Shown here in pieces: positions 45,952-56,340 of a stretch of DNA of 64,000 bases. The position numbers and the translations under genes were made by a program. Location of the stretch: the NCBI RefSeq assembly GCF_030272615.1, contig NC_081411.1, positions 155,644,971-155,708,970 of the forward strand. The letters are read 5' to 3'. The notes beneath the pieces were generated by a model that worked only from the letters and a program-made list of their open reading frames with translations, had not been told where the DNA came from and did not search any database. Position 1 is the stretch's first letter. Every line of letters begins with the position of its first letter. The DNA is from Cryptomeria japonica. Its lineage: Eukaryota > Streptophyta > Pinopsida > Cupressales > Cupressaceae.

Positions 45952-46219
45952 CTAGGAATCGCACCTTAGTGTGCAATGGGTACGTCGAGGATATCTTTGA
46001 TATTGTATTTAAGTTAGTTTTGGACCTTGAACAATATATGCAATTAACACAGTAATGTTCCTTTTTTTGTACAAATTATTTTTGCAAACTCTTTTGAATT
46101 GGAAGTAACTAATAATACAATGGTGTTACGAGTAAGGGAAATTATCGTATTGTAAAATTTGTACTTGTAGAGTATGAAAACAAGATATAATTAGAAAGTC
46201 AAAAATTGTACAACTTTTG

Positions 46220-47960
46220 TTACATGCTTGATTGTTTAACATTGATTATTGAATATTTGTAGATTGTGTTTGTAGAACTAGTATTTGATAATGCTAGCAA
46301 TCGCTCCTCCTCTTGTTTTCGATGAGCAACATATGGGTTGGTTTGCATGTGTGAATATATTTTGAATGTGAAGGTGGGGTGTATGCGAAGACTTGCGAGG
46401 TCACGAACTCTTGAGGTAGCTATGAATGTCAATCCTTGATGATCAATGTTGTCGATGTCGATTGTTGCTCGTTGGAGTGTGAGCCCCTATGATTTGTATA
46501 TAGTTAATGCCCATGCCATTTTTAGTGGTATTTGACAGTGAACACCATGACTCACAGGGGTTATAGTGACATTTTTTGGTTTATTGTGATCCCACATTGG
46601 TCCTCTGTAATTTTTGAAGCGAACAACAACAAATAATGGAAGTTGAGGTGGTCTTTCTCCATGTCTATATACAATTTCTTTGAATTTTCCAAGTGCACCA
46701 TTTACAAGCCCTGTTTCCACCCACAAATTTGAGTATAACATAACCTTTTGGCCAATACATAGGAGTATGTTAGATTCAAGTTGTTCTTCTTCTGGATTTG
46801 AGCATGTTGATCCCCTAAGTTACTCTACTATGGATAATGCTACTGGCATTGCTGGAGATAACAACATACGTTTATTATGTGAAGACACCATTTCATTCAT
46901 TGTAAATAGATGTATGGGGGGTGAGAAATGAGATTGCTCTTCAGTTGTGAGTGAGGAGCTTGATAGTGACATTAGAAGTTGGCAATCTGCAATTATAGGC
47001 TTTGCATTTCATAAATTTGAGAGAAGGGCACGAAAACTAATTTGTGTTGGATCATCTCCAATTTGACGAAATATTTTGTTCAAAGTTATAATTGTTGTGA
47101 AAGAATGCCACAATATTCCCCTATAAGAAGTTGAAGCATACATAGGGATATCTTTGACTGGTGGTAGCTGCCCTAAGTCACCGAATAGCATGATTGATTG
47201 TCCTCCAAATGGGATATGATTTTGGCTTGGGAATGCTTCACATAATTTGTTGTCAATTTATTATAGTAGCTTTGGGCCAATGAAACTCATTTCATCTATT
47301 AGAATGTATCGAGTGAAGTACACACTCTCTTGGAATGTTGCTAGCGTTTATCTTTGTAAGGGGGTCATTTCTTTTATTGGTATTCTCAAGGCAGAATGAA
47401 TTGTTGATGCTTGTATGTTGAATGATGTGATACTTGTTGGTGCAAGAAGTAGTAGTGGTGATTGGCCAATTGGTGTTGTGATCATCAATGTGATCTTGAT
47501 GCTTTTAATCAAGTGAGACTTTCTAGTTCCAGCTATTCCTTGAAAAATTATCTTAAGTGGCGGCTACAAAGTAGTGGCTTGTAGGTGTGAAACAACTATA
47601 TCATATGCTTTTTTTTGCTCAGTAGATAGGTGAAGTTGGGTATTTTGATTGAGATCATAGGGAGCTTGAAATGTTGGCCGATTTGAGTATATGAAAGTAG
47701 TGTCTATTATTTATTCTTGTGAATTTACATGAACCTCTCCCCAATCATGGTTGAGGTCAATTCCATGTCGACCAAGCATGTCAATTTCATCAATGTGCAT
47801 AGGGAGGCCTGGATATAGACTTGATAAGATTTGTCGTTCATTAGGTATATCTTCTTGCATGTAGTCCTCCTAAATAGGTGGACTTCCAGTATTAAAGTTT
47901 CTTCATTTGGTTGCAGAGGTGTGTGCCGCACATGCCATGGTTGGTAGTAGCAAGAGAAAG
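46220..47960 (-). pseudogene. Helitron helicase domain (Pif1-like)
   Basis: From about 47960 downward: PNERQILSSLYPGLP, the Walker A site as FQGIAGTRKSHLIKSI (the second Gly of GTGKS is Arg), Walker B in YILIDEMSFIGP, the Pif1 motif LFGDLGQLPPVKD, LNKIFRQIGDDPTQISFR, then ETGLVNGALGKFKEIVY, LKMAWALTIYKS and SRVRDLASL. This is the 5'-3' DNA helicase half of the Rep-helicase protein, which unwinds the strand being moved. There are several stops (for example near 47350 and 47560) and frameshifts. The altered Walker A suggests ATP binding would fail even without them. Confidence 0.85.
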
Positions 47961-48028
47961 TTTCCCATTTTTCTATAACTTGGTCATCTGATGTACCAAT
48001 ATCAATCTGAATATTATGAAATGGATGG

Positions 48029-49278
48029 TGTAGCGTCCTAAAATTGCGACACTTGCAATTTCGACTGCATTTGGGTCTTCACGATGGCGATGCAACACGG
48101 AACCTGAATGGAGACCCCGAAACTTGTCCACAACATCAAAAACTGCATTTTTCCAGCACCCTGCCTGATCCCTCCTTACACCCTGCTGTCCTGGGAGGTG
48201 GGACCAGAGTGCCCAGCGCCCTGGTCCTTCAGGACTAGGGCGCCTAGCGCCCTGGTCCCCCAGGACCATGGTGCCCAGTGCCCTGGTCCCTGGCCCTATT
48301 TTGGGCCCGGTCTCCTATGGGACTTCGGGCCTTTTTGTTTGCAAATTGGAAAATAACATTTCCTAGTCGCCCTAAGGTCGGGAAAATCAGTCTTTTAACC
48401 CTAATTGGCAAGTATATAAACTACTTTTCCTCTCCCATTTTGAGGAGGGAGGACATATGTGTACAAGATGTGGAAACGACATTCAAGCATTCAAGCATTC
48501 AAACATTCCTTCAAGCAATTGATCATTCTAAGTCTCCATTCAAGGCTAGGTGTTGCATTCAAGACAAGGATTCAACCATTGAAGAGGAGATCACATACTA
48601 CAACATACAACATACAACAACATCTATACCTTTGCATATAAGGATACAAACATCCTTACAACAAGGTATTAGTACTTGTTTTACATTACATTTACAGCAT
48701 TTCTCATTTCTTGGTTAATTCCAAAACCGGGGTTTGACCTAAAGGCAAACCCCTCATCCCTAACCTCCCAATCGTCCTCTCTTTTCTGTGTGTAGGTTGC
48801 AGGTACGCGGCTGTAATTGAAGATCTGGAATCCTTGTGCAGAGACGAACAGATCCACCTTTGTTTCGCGGATTTTTCGGAGGACCGTGTGCATGTCGGGC
48901 GCCATCGTTCCGTCAACTTTCACTCAAATTTGCAGAACAGCACCGTCTCGATATTTTACTGCTAATTGCAGGTCCGCAGCTTCATATCATATTCCTATCT
49001 CAGTTTATAAGTGAATCTTTCCTACTTTACATGCATCCCTAGTTCAATCTTTCTATCTACATTTCTTTACAAAAGAGGGTATCCTTGATGTCTTAACCCT
49101 TGAAACTCATATAGAATCCAATCTTGCATTGCGTGGGATTGGATCTTGTGGGTTTCAACCCCTCTTTTGAATGTAAAGTCTCTCCTAAGTGAAAACCATC
49201 AACCCTAGTGAATCTCCCTTCTCTCTCCTCGGAGTTGGGGAGGGGAGAACGACTAGGGTTCGATTTTTCCGCTTTACA
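48029..49278 (+). mobile_element. solo LTR in the Helitron, target duplication GATGG
   Basis: 1250 bp beginning TGTAGCGTCCTAAAATTGCG and ending ...CGCTTTACA, flanked by GATGG (48024-48028 and 49279-49283). A TATA-like gtatataaac at 48412 sets the plus orientation. There is no internal coding region, so it arose by LTR-LTR recombination of a Gypsy-like element. It carries three GC-rich units of about 31 bp ('gtgcccagcgccctggtcc' near 48209, 48240 and 48271). Open frames inside it are accidental. Confidence 0.9.
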
Positions 49279-49283
49279 GATGG

Positions 49284-52059
49284 TATAGTAGTAGTTGAGT
49301 CTAACAAAATGCTTGGAAAGCTTTTTCATATTTTTTGAGGATGCTTCTGAATCGTGGAGATACTCGAACAATGGCTGGTGTGGATTGTTCTTTCCATTGG
49401 TTGTGCTTTCGAGATGCTTTGAAGGGCCACTTTTGAGTGACTTGAATAAGTGACAATGTTTCTAGATGTGTAGGTCATGCCATATAAGCATCTATATAAC
49501 TTGGGGACATGGTTGTGGATGTGGATGAGATTGAAAAATGTAGAAAGTTTTTTCGGTTTACATTTAAAGAAACAAATGTCCTGCTACATATGGAGAGTGA
49601 TCATTTTCAAAGAAAGTGGCAAGTCTCTTGAGCACCGATGTCTCGATCTACAAGAGTATCAATAAGCATTTTTTTAAAGGCAATTGGGGCAGGTTTGTCA
49701 GGCTCAAAATTGGTTGAAATGCGAGATAGCATAGCATGGTATGTTTTAGATTTATGTTAAGCTCTTGCTGCATATTTTGCGATATATTTTAGAACTGCAT
49801 TTATTGAGAGAACAGGTTGGCAATCTACATTGGCCCTCCAAATAGAGAGTATAGATGGGTTGTGAAGATTCAAGTGGTCATCATTTCTTGCAAGAGTATG
49901 TTTAGGTTGGTCATTATCATCATTGGAGAGGATTGAATTCTCTTGCATGTTCCAAGGGGCTTTATAATGACAAACAAGAGATGTCCCTTTTTTTTTCGAG
50001 ACAAGTTTGTAGGGTGCACTTTGTGTGGTGTTGTACACAGTTTGCCAATTCGTTGTAGTCAGTGGAAGGGTCTGTTGTCATTATGATTCTTGTGTCCATC
50101 AAGCAAGGATCATCAATAGGAGATTTGTGAATCATTATGTTTTTTAATTCAATGGTTTTTGGGTTCCATGCAAAGGCATATCTATCAATGTAGTTAAGTG
50201 CATTTTGTACTGATTGAATGTTATTCCATTGTAATTTTTCAAGGCTAGGTGCTTCATGGAGCCAAATGAAACCATGGATATGTGCAGATCCTCTATGTTG
50301 CCACTCATACCTGCGAAAGGAATTTTTAGTGAGTAATATAAGTAAAAAGTGTTGTAGTACAATATTATAATAGTTTAAGAATTATACCTATACCAATAGT
50401 CTTTTGCACCAAGGAGTTTTTCCAAGACCTCTTCACAAAATGATGTAAATCTGTGGTGCATGTATACTACAGTAAGGTGTGGGTTTTGAACTATATTTTG
50501 TATCCTCCATCTAGAAGCTGCAAATGGTTTTGTAGGTGCATTGGATGGCATGATACTGTGAAAGTTTGACCATTTTGTATTTGTTGCATTGAATGTGAAG
50601 AATAGTTTTGGACAACCAATCTAAATAACTATTTCTGAGAGCTCTCCTCCACGCTGGTTCCAGAATGGGTGTGCACCATGAATTGATGAGGTAAACCGCA
50701 TGAGTTGGTCAACAAGCTTGTCATCAGGCAAGTCCTTTAGTCTTTGGCGTAAATCAGAAATTATTGTTGGTAGAGAATCATCTAGTTGTCTTTGCACAAA
50801 AATAGAGGATGTGGCTTGAATTCGATGATGCTTCAGTATGTTTAGTATGAAGTATCTAAATCGTGGGTGTTTCCCAAATCTATTATCATGGTATTGTAGA
50901 AGATGTAGAGCATATTCATGTAACTTAATTTCTTTGATGCATTGTTGTTGAATATGGTGCTTCCTTTTGGAAACAAAGTGGGAAATGTCATTGCAAACAA
51001 TCCTTCAGTGGTGTATTAATTTATGGGGGATGGAGAAATGGGTGGCCAATTTGGAGTAGGAGTTGGTCGTCCTTTCCCTAGTTGTAGTAAAGAGTGCACC
51101 TCTTCAACCTCTCTAAGTGCAGGTGGAATATTTGCCACAAATGAAGATTGTGATTCCATGTTCACTTATAATGCATCGTCCTCTATAATATCTGATTGTG
51201 TGAACTTTGCATCTCTTGGATTAGTGGTTGAAGTTGTTGCATATAGAAGGTCTGAGATGTTAATAGAGGCAATGGGTAAAGATGTTAATGCAAGTTCATC
51301 TAACTTTACATCTTTATAGTATGGGTCATTGATTATCTTATATTTCAATGCTTCATGAACACTATCTCTATTAACATAAAAGATATTTTTCTTTCCCAAT
51401 GCTTTCCCTTTTTATTATTATTATATCCATTTCATGTATACGCCTTGGAAAGTAGGATTCAATTGTAGTACTATCTTGGGGAAAACAAATAGTGTGGCCA
51501 CTATATTTGAGTTGCCTTCCCCTAGCATAAGTAACTTGAAGTACTGAGCTAACCCTTGCAATCAACATATCCTCAATTTGAGATAGTCTTTGCAAACATA
51601 TAGGTTGTTGATTAGGATCCATATTGTTCCATTTTGAGAATTGATGACCATTATTTTCTAATGTGCATCTATAACAAGTAATTATTCCATCACATTTCTT
51701 AGTTTTGATGCTTGGATATCTTTCCATACAAACCAAACATGTTGACATGTTTGAGAGGCTATCCAACTTTGAATGAAATTTATTTCTAGCAATGAATAAT
51801 TTTGAGAGAAAGGTGATGGAGGTTGCATTTGGGCAAAAAGGTTGGGCTCAATTATCTATTGTAATTGAGGTGGATGTGATGGTAGATGGAAAGGATTATT
51901 AGATGGAGAGAATATAGATGTGGAAGCTTCATCAAGAAGGATATGTTGGTTTTCTCGTCTTCTTTTCTTAATAATGTCTTTCCTTGCATGGTACCGTATG
52001 TGTTGCATTTCATTTCGGTGAGCATGCTTTTCTTGCATCTTTTCATTGTGTTCTTCCAT
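49284..52059 (-). pseudogene. Helitron Rep (HUH) and N-terminal domains
   Basis: From 52059: a Lys/Arg/His-rich start. At 51766-51371 is the Helitron-like N-terminal domain with CYRC, MDPNQQPICLQRLSQIEDML, IARV, YSGH and CFPQD. Rep follows at about 50700-50140: GCPKLFFTFNATNTKWSN, AASRWRIQNIVQNP, LLGAKDYWY, then (after an intron) YEWQHRGSAHIHGFIW with the HUH motif HIH. 50038-49757 gives SIWRANVDCQPVLS and AVLKYIAKYA, the C-terminal part with the tyrosine motif (YIAKYA). Rep cuts and joins single-stranded ends. A stop (ELSEIVI*) lies near 50620. The helicase half lies beyond the solo LTR. Confidence 0.85.
50311..50387 (-). other. intron in the Helitron Rep domain
   Basis: On the minus strand DYWY ends at 50388 with AG, the next bases are GTATAATTC, and the sequence ends CCTTTCGCAG at 50311 before GTATGAGTGG. 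Removing these 77 bases restores the frame exactly (codon AG|G for Arg) between DYWY and YEWQHRG, while reading through meets a stop at once. Confidence 0.8.
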
Positions 52060-52874
52060 TTGAAGTTCCTTTGAGAATTAGGAGAATGTGATCTATCTGT
52101 AAATGATGATCATGTAAATAGTATATATATAAAGAATGAAAGAATGTGAATTGAAAGCATCTAGGTATTTGTAAGAATTATTTTTTGTGTTATTTTACAA
52201 AAAAATCTGCATGCATAATTTTAAATAATTTGGTCAACTATTATAACTAAACTTATGAGATAATACAATGTGGCATATAATTAAAGTAACACAAAATATC
52301 TTGATACATAAGATTAGAAAAGAGTCTAAATACTTGCTATGTAACCAATGTAAATAATAATAAGGCTCCTAATAAATAATTCTTATCAATCTACTTCTAG
52401 TTTCTCTTGAACTAATGTCAAATCCTTTGCAAAATTATAAAGAGATAAACTAACTATTTCTTCCACTTGAAGTAATGTTATGTTTATCTTAAGATGGTTC
52501 TTACAAATCATAATCTTATCAATTTCAAATTTTACAAGAGAGCTAATGTTTTCTTCTAAAATTTACTTCAATTAAAATTAGTATTTAAATTTTCTAACAA
52601 AGTGATCATATGATAGGTTTGTTGAAAACTCATTTTCTTAATAAAGTTAATTTAATCCTATAAATGAGACATAGAATTCTAACTTTATTCAATTTACATA
52701 GATATGCAAACATAATTTGAAAGGACATGGGTGCCCAACTATTATATATAAGCTTAGGACATAACAAGTTATGGAAATAGAACTTTGTACATAACAAAAA
52801 GTAGGAAATGTTTTGAGGTACAAATCAATATATGACTATAGTTCAACATGTACTAATATTTAAATGCAATCAAG
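52060..52874 (-). other. spacer between the RPA and Rep genes
   Basis: AT-rich sequence with no domain recognised. In autonomous Helitrons the RPA-like and Rep genes lie apart, so this is likely the intergenic promoter region, but no promoter motif stands out. Confidence 0.4.
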
Positions 52875-53368
52875 CTAAAGCAACTTAACAACTGTAATAA
52901 TGATGCTTTGTGTTTCGTGCCCACCAAATGGGATCTTTTTTATTTTAAGATCAAGTAGAAACTGACAATTGATTACATTGTCTAAGATTTGTTTAGCACC
53001 ATCAAGCTCTACTAGTAGAAGTTCAAAATATTCTGTGCCAACACCCAACAAAGCATTTGTTGGTCCTTCAAAAGTAACTTTAATGAGTTCACATGTTTCA
53101 TCTTGCAAGTCAATTTTTAGCATATAGCCAAAATCACATTCAGAGAGATCAATAGAAATGTATTTGGTGAAGTTTGGATTACTTTTTTCTTGCATTTTTT
53201 GTTGTCCACAATATGAGGACAAGAAAGGTAGTAAAAGTTATCCACATAGAGTTTTGAGATAGTGGCCTTTACACACACATTATCCTCCTCAGAAATGCTT
53301 CTATTTTTTATAGAAGAAATAACTTGTGGATTTTTAAAGTTGTGGGAGGAAAGGTGGCTCTTTGACAA
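52875..53368 (-). pseudogene. Helitron RPA-like single-strand DNA-binding protein
   Basis: Two overlapping frames (53368-53117 and 53222-52875) join through a frameshift. The first has VKATISKLYVDNFYYLSCPH followed by CKKKV; the second has YISIDLSECDFGYMLKIDLQ and VTFEGPTNALLGVGTEYF. This is the C-terminal OB fold and zinc-binding region of replication protein A 70, a gene often carried by plant Helitrons, where it coats single-stranded DNA. The zinc site is incomplete (one CXXC pair is lost at the frameshift). Only the C-terminal domain remains. Confidence 0.75.
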
Positions 53369-53377
53369 TGAAAGGGA

Positions 53378-54540
53378 ATGATGGTCAATGAGGAAAAAAT
53401 AATATAGAGTGACGAGGAAAATAGGATTAATTAAAATTTATGAATTCAATATCCATCCACTAGTAAAACTTTTATTTTTTTATTCATTTTTTTATAAAAT
53501 TCTCTCACAAAATTATATATTATTTTAAAAATGGATACTCTGCTTTGCTTAAAAAAAATCTTTCTCAATCCCAACTGGCCAATGAGGAAAAAAGAATGTT
53601 GAGTGACAAGGAAAATAGGAATAATTAAAATTTGTGAATTATGGTCATGGCATGTTTAATCTTGTTTTATAAAATGATAAATTGTGAGGGAAAAACATGG
53701 AATGAAAAGAGTCAAAATCAAACTATTATAATTTACTATGATTTATTTCTATTTTTCACTTAAATCTCTATCCACTACTAAAACTTTAATTAATTTGTTT
53801 ATTTATTTTTGATAAAATACTATCACAAAATTATAATAATAACTGGACAATGAGGAAAAAAGAATGTTGAGTGATGAAGAAAATAAGAATAATTAAAATT
53901 TGTGAATTCAATATCGATCCACTACTAAAACTTTTATTTATTTATTTCATAAAATACTCTCACAAAAGTATAATATTATTTTAAGAATGGGTACTGCTTT
54001 GCTTACAAAAAAAAATTATTTTAAGAATGGATACTCTGCTTTGCTTACAATAAAAATCTTTCTCAATCCCAACTGGCCAATGAGGAAAAAATTTTATTTA
54101 TTTATTTTTTCATAAAATACTCCCATAAAATTATAATATTATTTTAAAAATGGATACTCTACTTTGCTTACAAGAAAAATATTTCTCAATCCCAACTGGC
54201 CAATGAGGAAAAAAGAATGTAATTTGTGAATTGAATATCGATGAAGCAGTAAAACTTTTATTTATTTATTGATAAAATACTCTCACAAAATTATAATATT
54301 ATTTTAAAAATGGATACTGCTTTGCTTACAAAAAAAAATTATTTTAAAAATGGATACTCTGCTTTGCTTACCAAAAAAATATTTCTTAATCCCAACTGGC
54401 CAATGAGGAAAAAAGACTTTGCTTTGCTTACAAATAAAATCTTTCTCAATCCCAACTGGCCAATGAGGAAAAAACAATGTTGAGTGACGAGGAAAATAGG
54501 ATTAATTTAAATTTGTGAATTCAATATCGATGGTCATGAC
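53378..54540. repeat. tandem array of a 125-270-bp unit
   Basis: 'ggccaatgaggaaaaa' and its variants occur seven times (about 53378, 53577, 53845, 54074, 54199, 54398 and 54458). Between them the modules 'tctttctcaatcccaact', 'gagtgacgaggaaaatagg', 'ccactactaaaacttttattt', 'aatactctcacaaaattata' and 'tggatactctgctttgctta' recur in the same order with deletions. It borders the Helitron's 5' side. Confidence 0.8.
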
Positions 54541-55330
54541 AAGTTCAATTGTCTTGCATCAATTTTTAGAAGATGTAAACCATTGATCTTCAGAGTTAAC
54601 TCAATTACTTCAAATAGGGTATGCCTTCGACGTAATTACGACATTTAGTTTTAAAAATTGATGATATTATTAATTTAATTTTTTAATTATTCTATTTTTA
54701 AATATCTTTAATATCTAATAATATAGATACACAAATAATAAATTAAATAATTTTATCTTAAATAATAAACATTTAATTAGAGTATTTTACTAATGTGGTG
54801 ATTTTGTTTGTATTTTTTATTTTGTTTTAATTTATTTTTTTGTGAAGGAGATTGAGCATTGTTTAACTTCCATTACCTAGGGGTAGAACATTAAAAACCA
54901 TGGTAGGGGCTTGATTATCTTCCATCAATCAACAAAGCCATTGAAAACTATTTAACTATGTGCCAATAAAATGAGGTAATTAGGTGCTCTAAGAATATGA
55001 TAACTTGATTGAACTAGTTGAATTCAAACCAAATGTGGCTTTGTTAAGAAATAATAATTCTTGAGTAGTTGGTTGTTCAAAACCTCTAATTTGGGTTAAG
55101 GATATGAAATGAAATCTATGATGGTAGGACTTAAATTAGTTTTCAAAATAAACATGTCATTCTCATCTCTCTACTATTTTTTAAATATTTTATAAGCTAG
55201 TTTTTAAAAAAGTTTATTATCTTGAAAAATACATGCTAACTAGTTGTTTTAATAGATGTGCAAACTTTTTTGGGAATTACACCATGTATGTCAAATATTC
55301 ATGTTTTCTCTTTTTATTTCTTCCCTTCAA
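54541..55330. other. AT-rich, nothing recognised
   Basis: No ORF of note, repeat unit or terminal motif. It should hold the 3' flank of the LINE on one side and the border of the Helitron on the other. Confidence 0.3.
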
Positions 55331-55544
55331 AAGGGTCAAATAAGTAAATTTTATTCTTCATCTTGTACCAAAAATACCTTTCATTACCTTTACATTCTAT
55401 GTCTATACCTCTAGTTTTGTCTTCATTATTTTCAATCATATTGAAATCTCCCCCAATAATCTAGGGGAGATCTTGAAGGTTACTCGTCCATTTACATAGC
55501 TCAATTCTATCCCTATACTCATTAGGAGAATAGATTTAACATAT

Positions 55545-56005
55545 TTCTATCAAGATTCAACTATGTAGTTTCCAAGTCAAACTCATTGACCCATGTTTCA
55601 TGAGTAGTGGGTCACAAGAACCCATCTCTCATGAGAATGAATGGTTCACTTAGCATTCATTGCATTTAATTGATGCTCACAGAGGTGAAGCATTGGGAAT
55701 TATAGGGAGGTTACCCATCCCAATACTACTCTAACCCAGGCGCCTTTAACCATGAAGTTTCCTCCTAGATTAAACCCACTTAGCTTGCAACCCCATAATT
55801 TGCAAAACCTTTTAGGAAGTGTTGTGCCTTATGAACCATTCATTATAGAGCCCCTTTAGCTCATCAATTTATAAGAGATATTTTCCACAACAAGTCAAAT
55901 TATGATATTGCTACCAAGATTCAATTGTGTAGTTTTCGGGTCAAACTCATGGACTCATGTTTCAGGAGTAATGGTTCACAAGAACCCATCTCTCATGATA
56001 TACCA
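55545..56005 (-). mobile_element. 5S-rRNA-derived, Cassandra/TRIM-like insert
   Basis: The piece interrupts the LINE endonuclease. Two direct repeats of about 90 bp (about 55552-55645 and 55916-56002, both with 'aagaacccatctctcatga') flank a part that resembles 5S rRNA. Cassandra-type TRIM elements carry 5S sequence in their LTRs; here only one copy of the 5S part remains, so the piece may be a rearranged or truncated relative. The exact borders and target duplication are not settled. Confidence 0.45.
55707..55795 (-). pseudogene. 5S rRNA-like segment
   Basis: The minus strand reads AACTTCATGGTTAAAGGCGC, then CTGGGTTAGAGTAG, TATTGGGATGGGTAACCTCC. It aligns to the 3' half of plant 5S rRNA (GAGAGTAGTACTAGGATGGG, TGACCTCCTGGG) with the box A-like GTTAAAGGCGCCTGG and the box C-like GGATGGGT. 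The 5' half is weakly similar. It is a derived sequence, not a functional 5S gene. Confidence 0.65.
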
Positions 56006-56340
56006 AATTTATTGCTCTCATTTTCTATGATAACCCACACTGCCTTATTGCATGGAAAAACTTTAGAATTAGACACATATTGAGCCCATTTATTAGATAT
56101 AAGGATGGATGATCCTCCCTTATCTTTGATATGCTTAATAAAATAGGGGGAATATTGTTTCCATATAAACTTGAGATTAGTTTCAAGAGTGAAGCTAACT
56201 ACCAACACTTCTTATTCTAAGACGATATCTTTTTTGTTTATTCATGTTTAAATACTTCCTAGCAATATATTTCCTCTTAGGGGTTTCTAACCCCCTAACA
56301 TTCCAGGAAGAGAAATTTAAGGTCATTAGAACATATCATG

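Larger units (their letters stand above)
45952..54540 (-). mobile_element. autonomous-type Helitron, decayed
   Basis: Minus-strand order: RPA-like protein, Rep/helicase protein, then a 3' terminus ending CTAG followed by host T (45955-45951), with the small hairpin GCAC...GTGC just inside (45961-45974). These are the defining parts of a plant Helitron, which moves by rolling-circle replication through a HUH nuclease and 5'-3' helicase. The body is about 7.3 kb once the solo LTR at 48029-49278 is removed. The 5' end (TC) was not located; 54540 marks the end of the tandem array that lies upstream of the RPA gene. All genes carry stops. Confidence 0.75.
55370..56325 (-). pseudogene. LINE ORF2 start, AP endonuclease domain
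   Basis: From 56325: NFSSWNVRGLETPKRKYIAR, the standard start of plant LINE ORF2. It continues with SNKWAQYVSNSKVFPCNKAVWVIIENESNKFGI (56100-56000 region) and, after the 5S-derived insert, IYSPNEYRDRIELC and then IIGGDFNMIENNEDKTRG near 55450, which holds the catalytic GGDFN of the APE-type nuclease. That nuclease nicks the target DNA to prime reverse transcription. The frame has several stops, and the catalytic order (WNVRG, SPN, GGDFN) is as expected. Confidence 0.8.

Noticed and set aside
48044-48356. Proline-rich frames in the solo LTR
   Set aside because: They read the GC-rich 31-bp LTR repeats and lie within a TSD-flanked LTR without genes.
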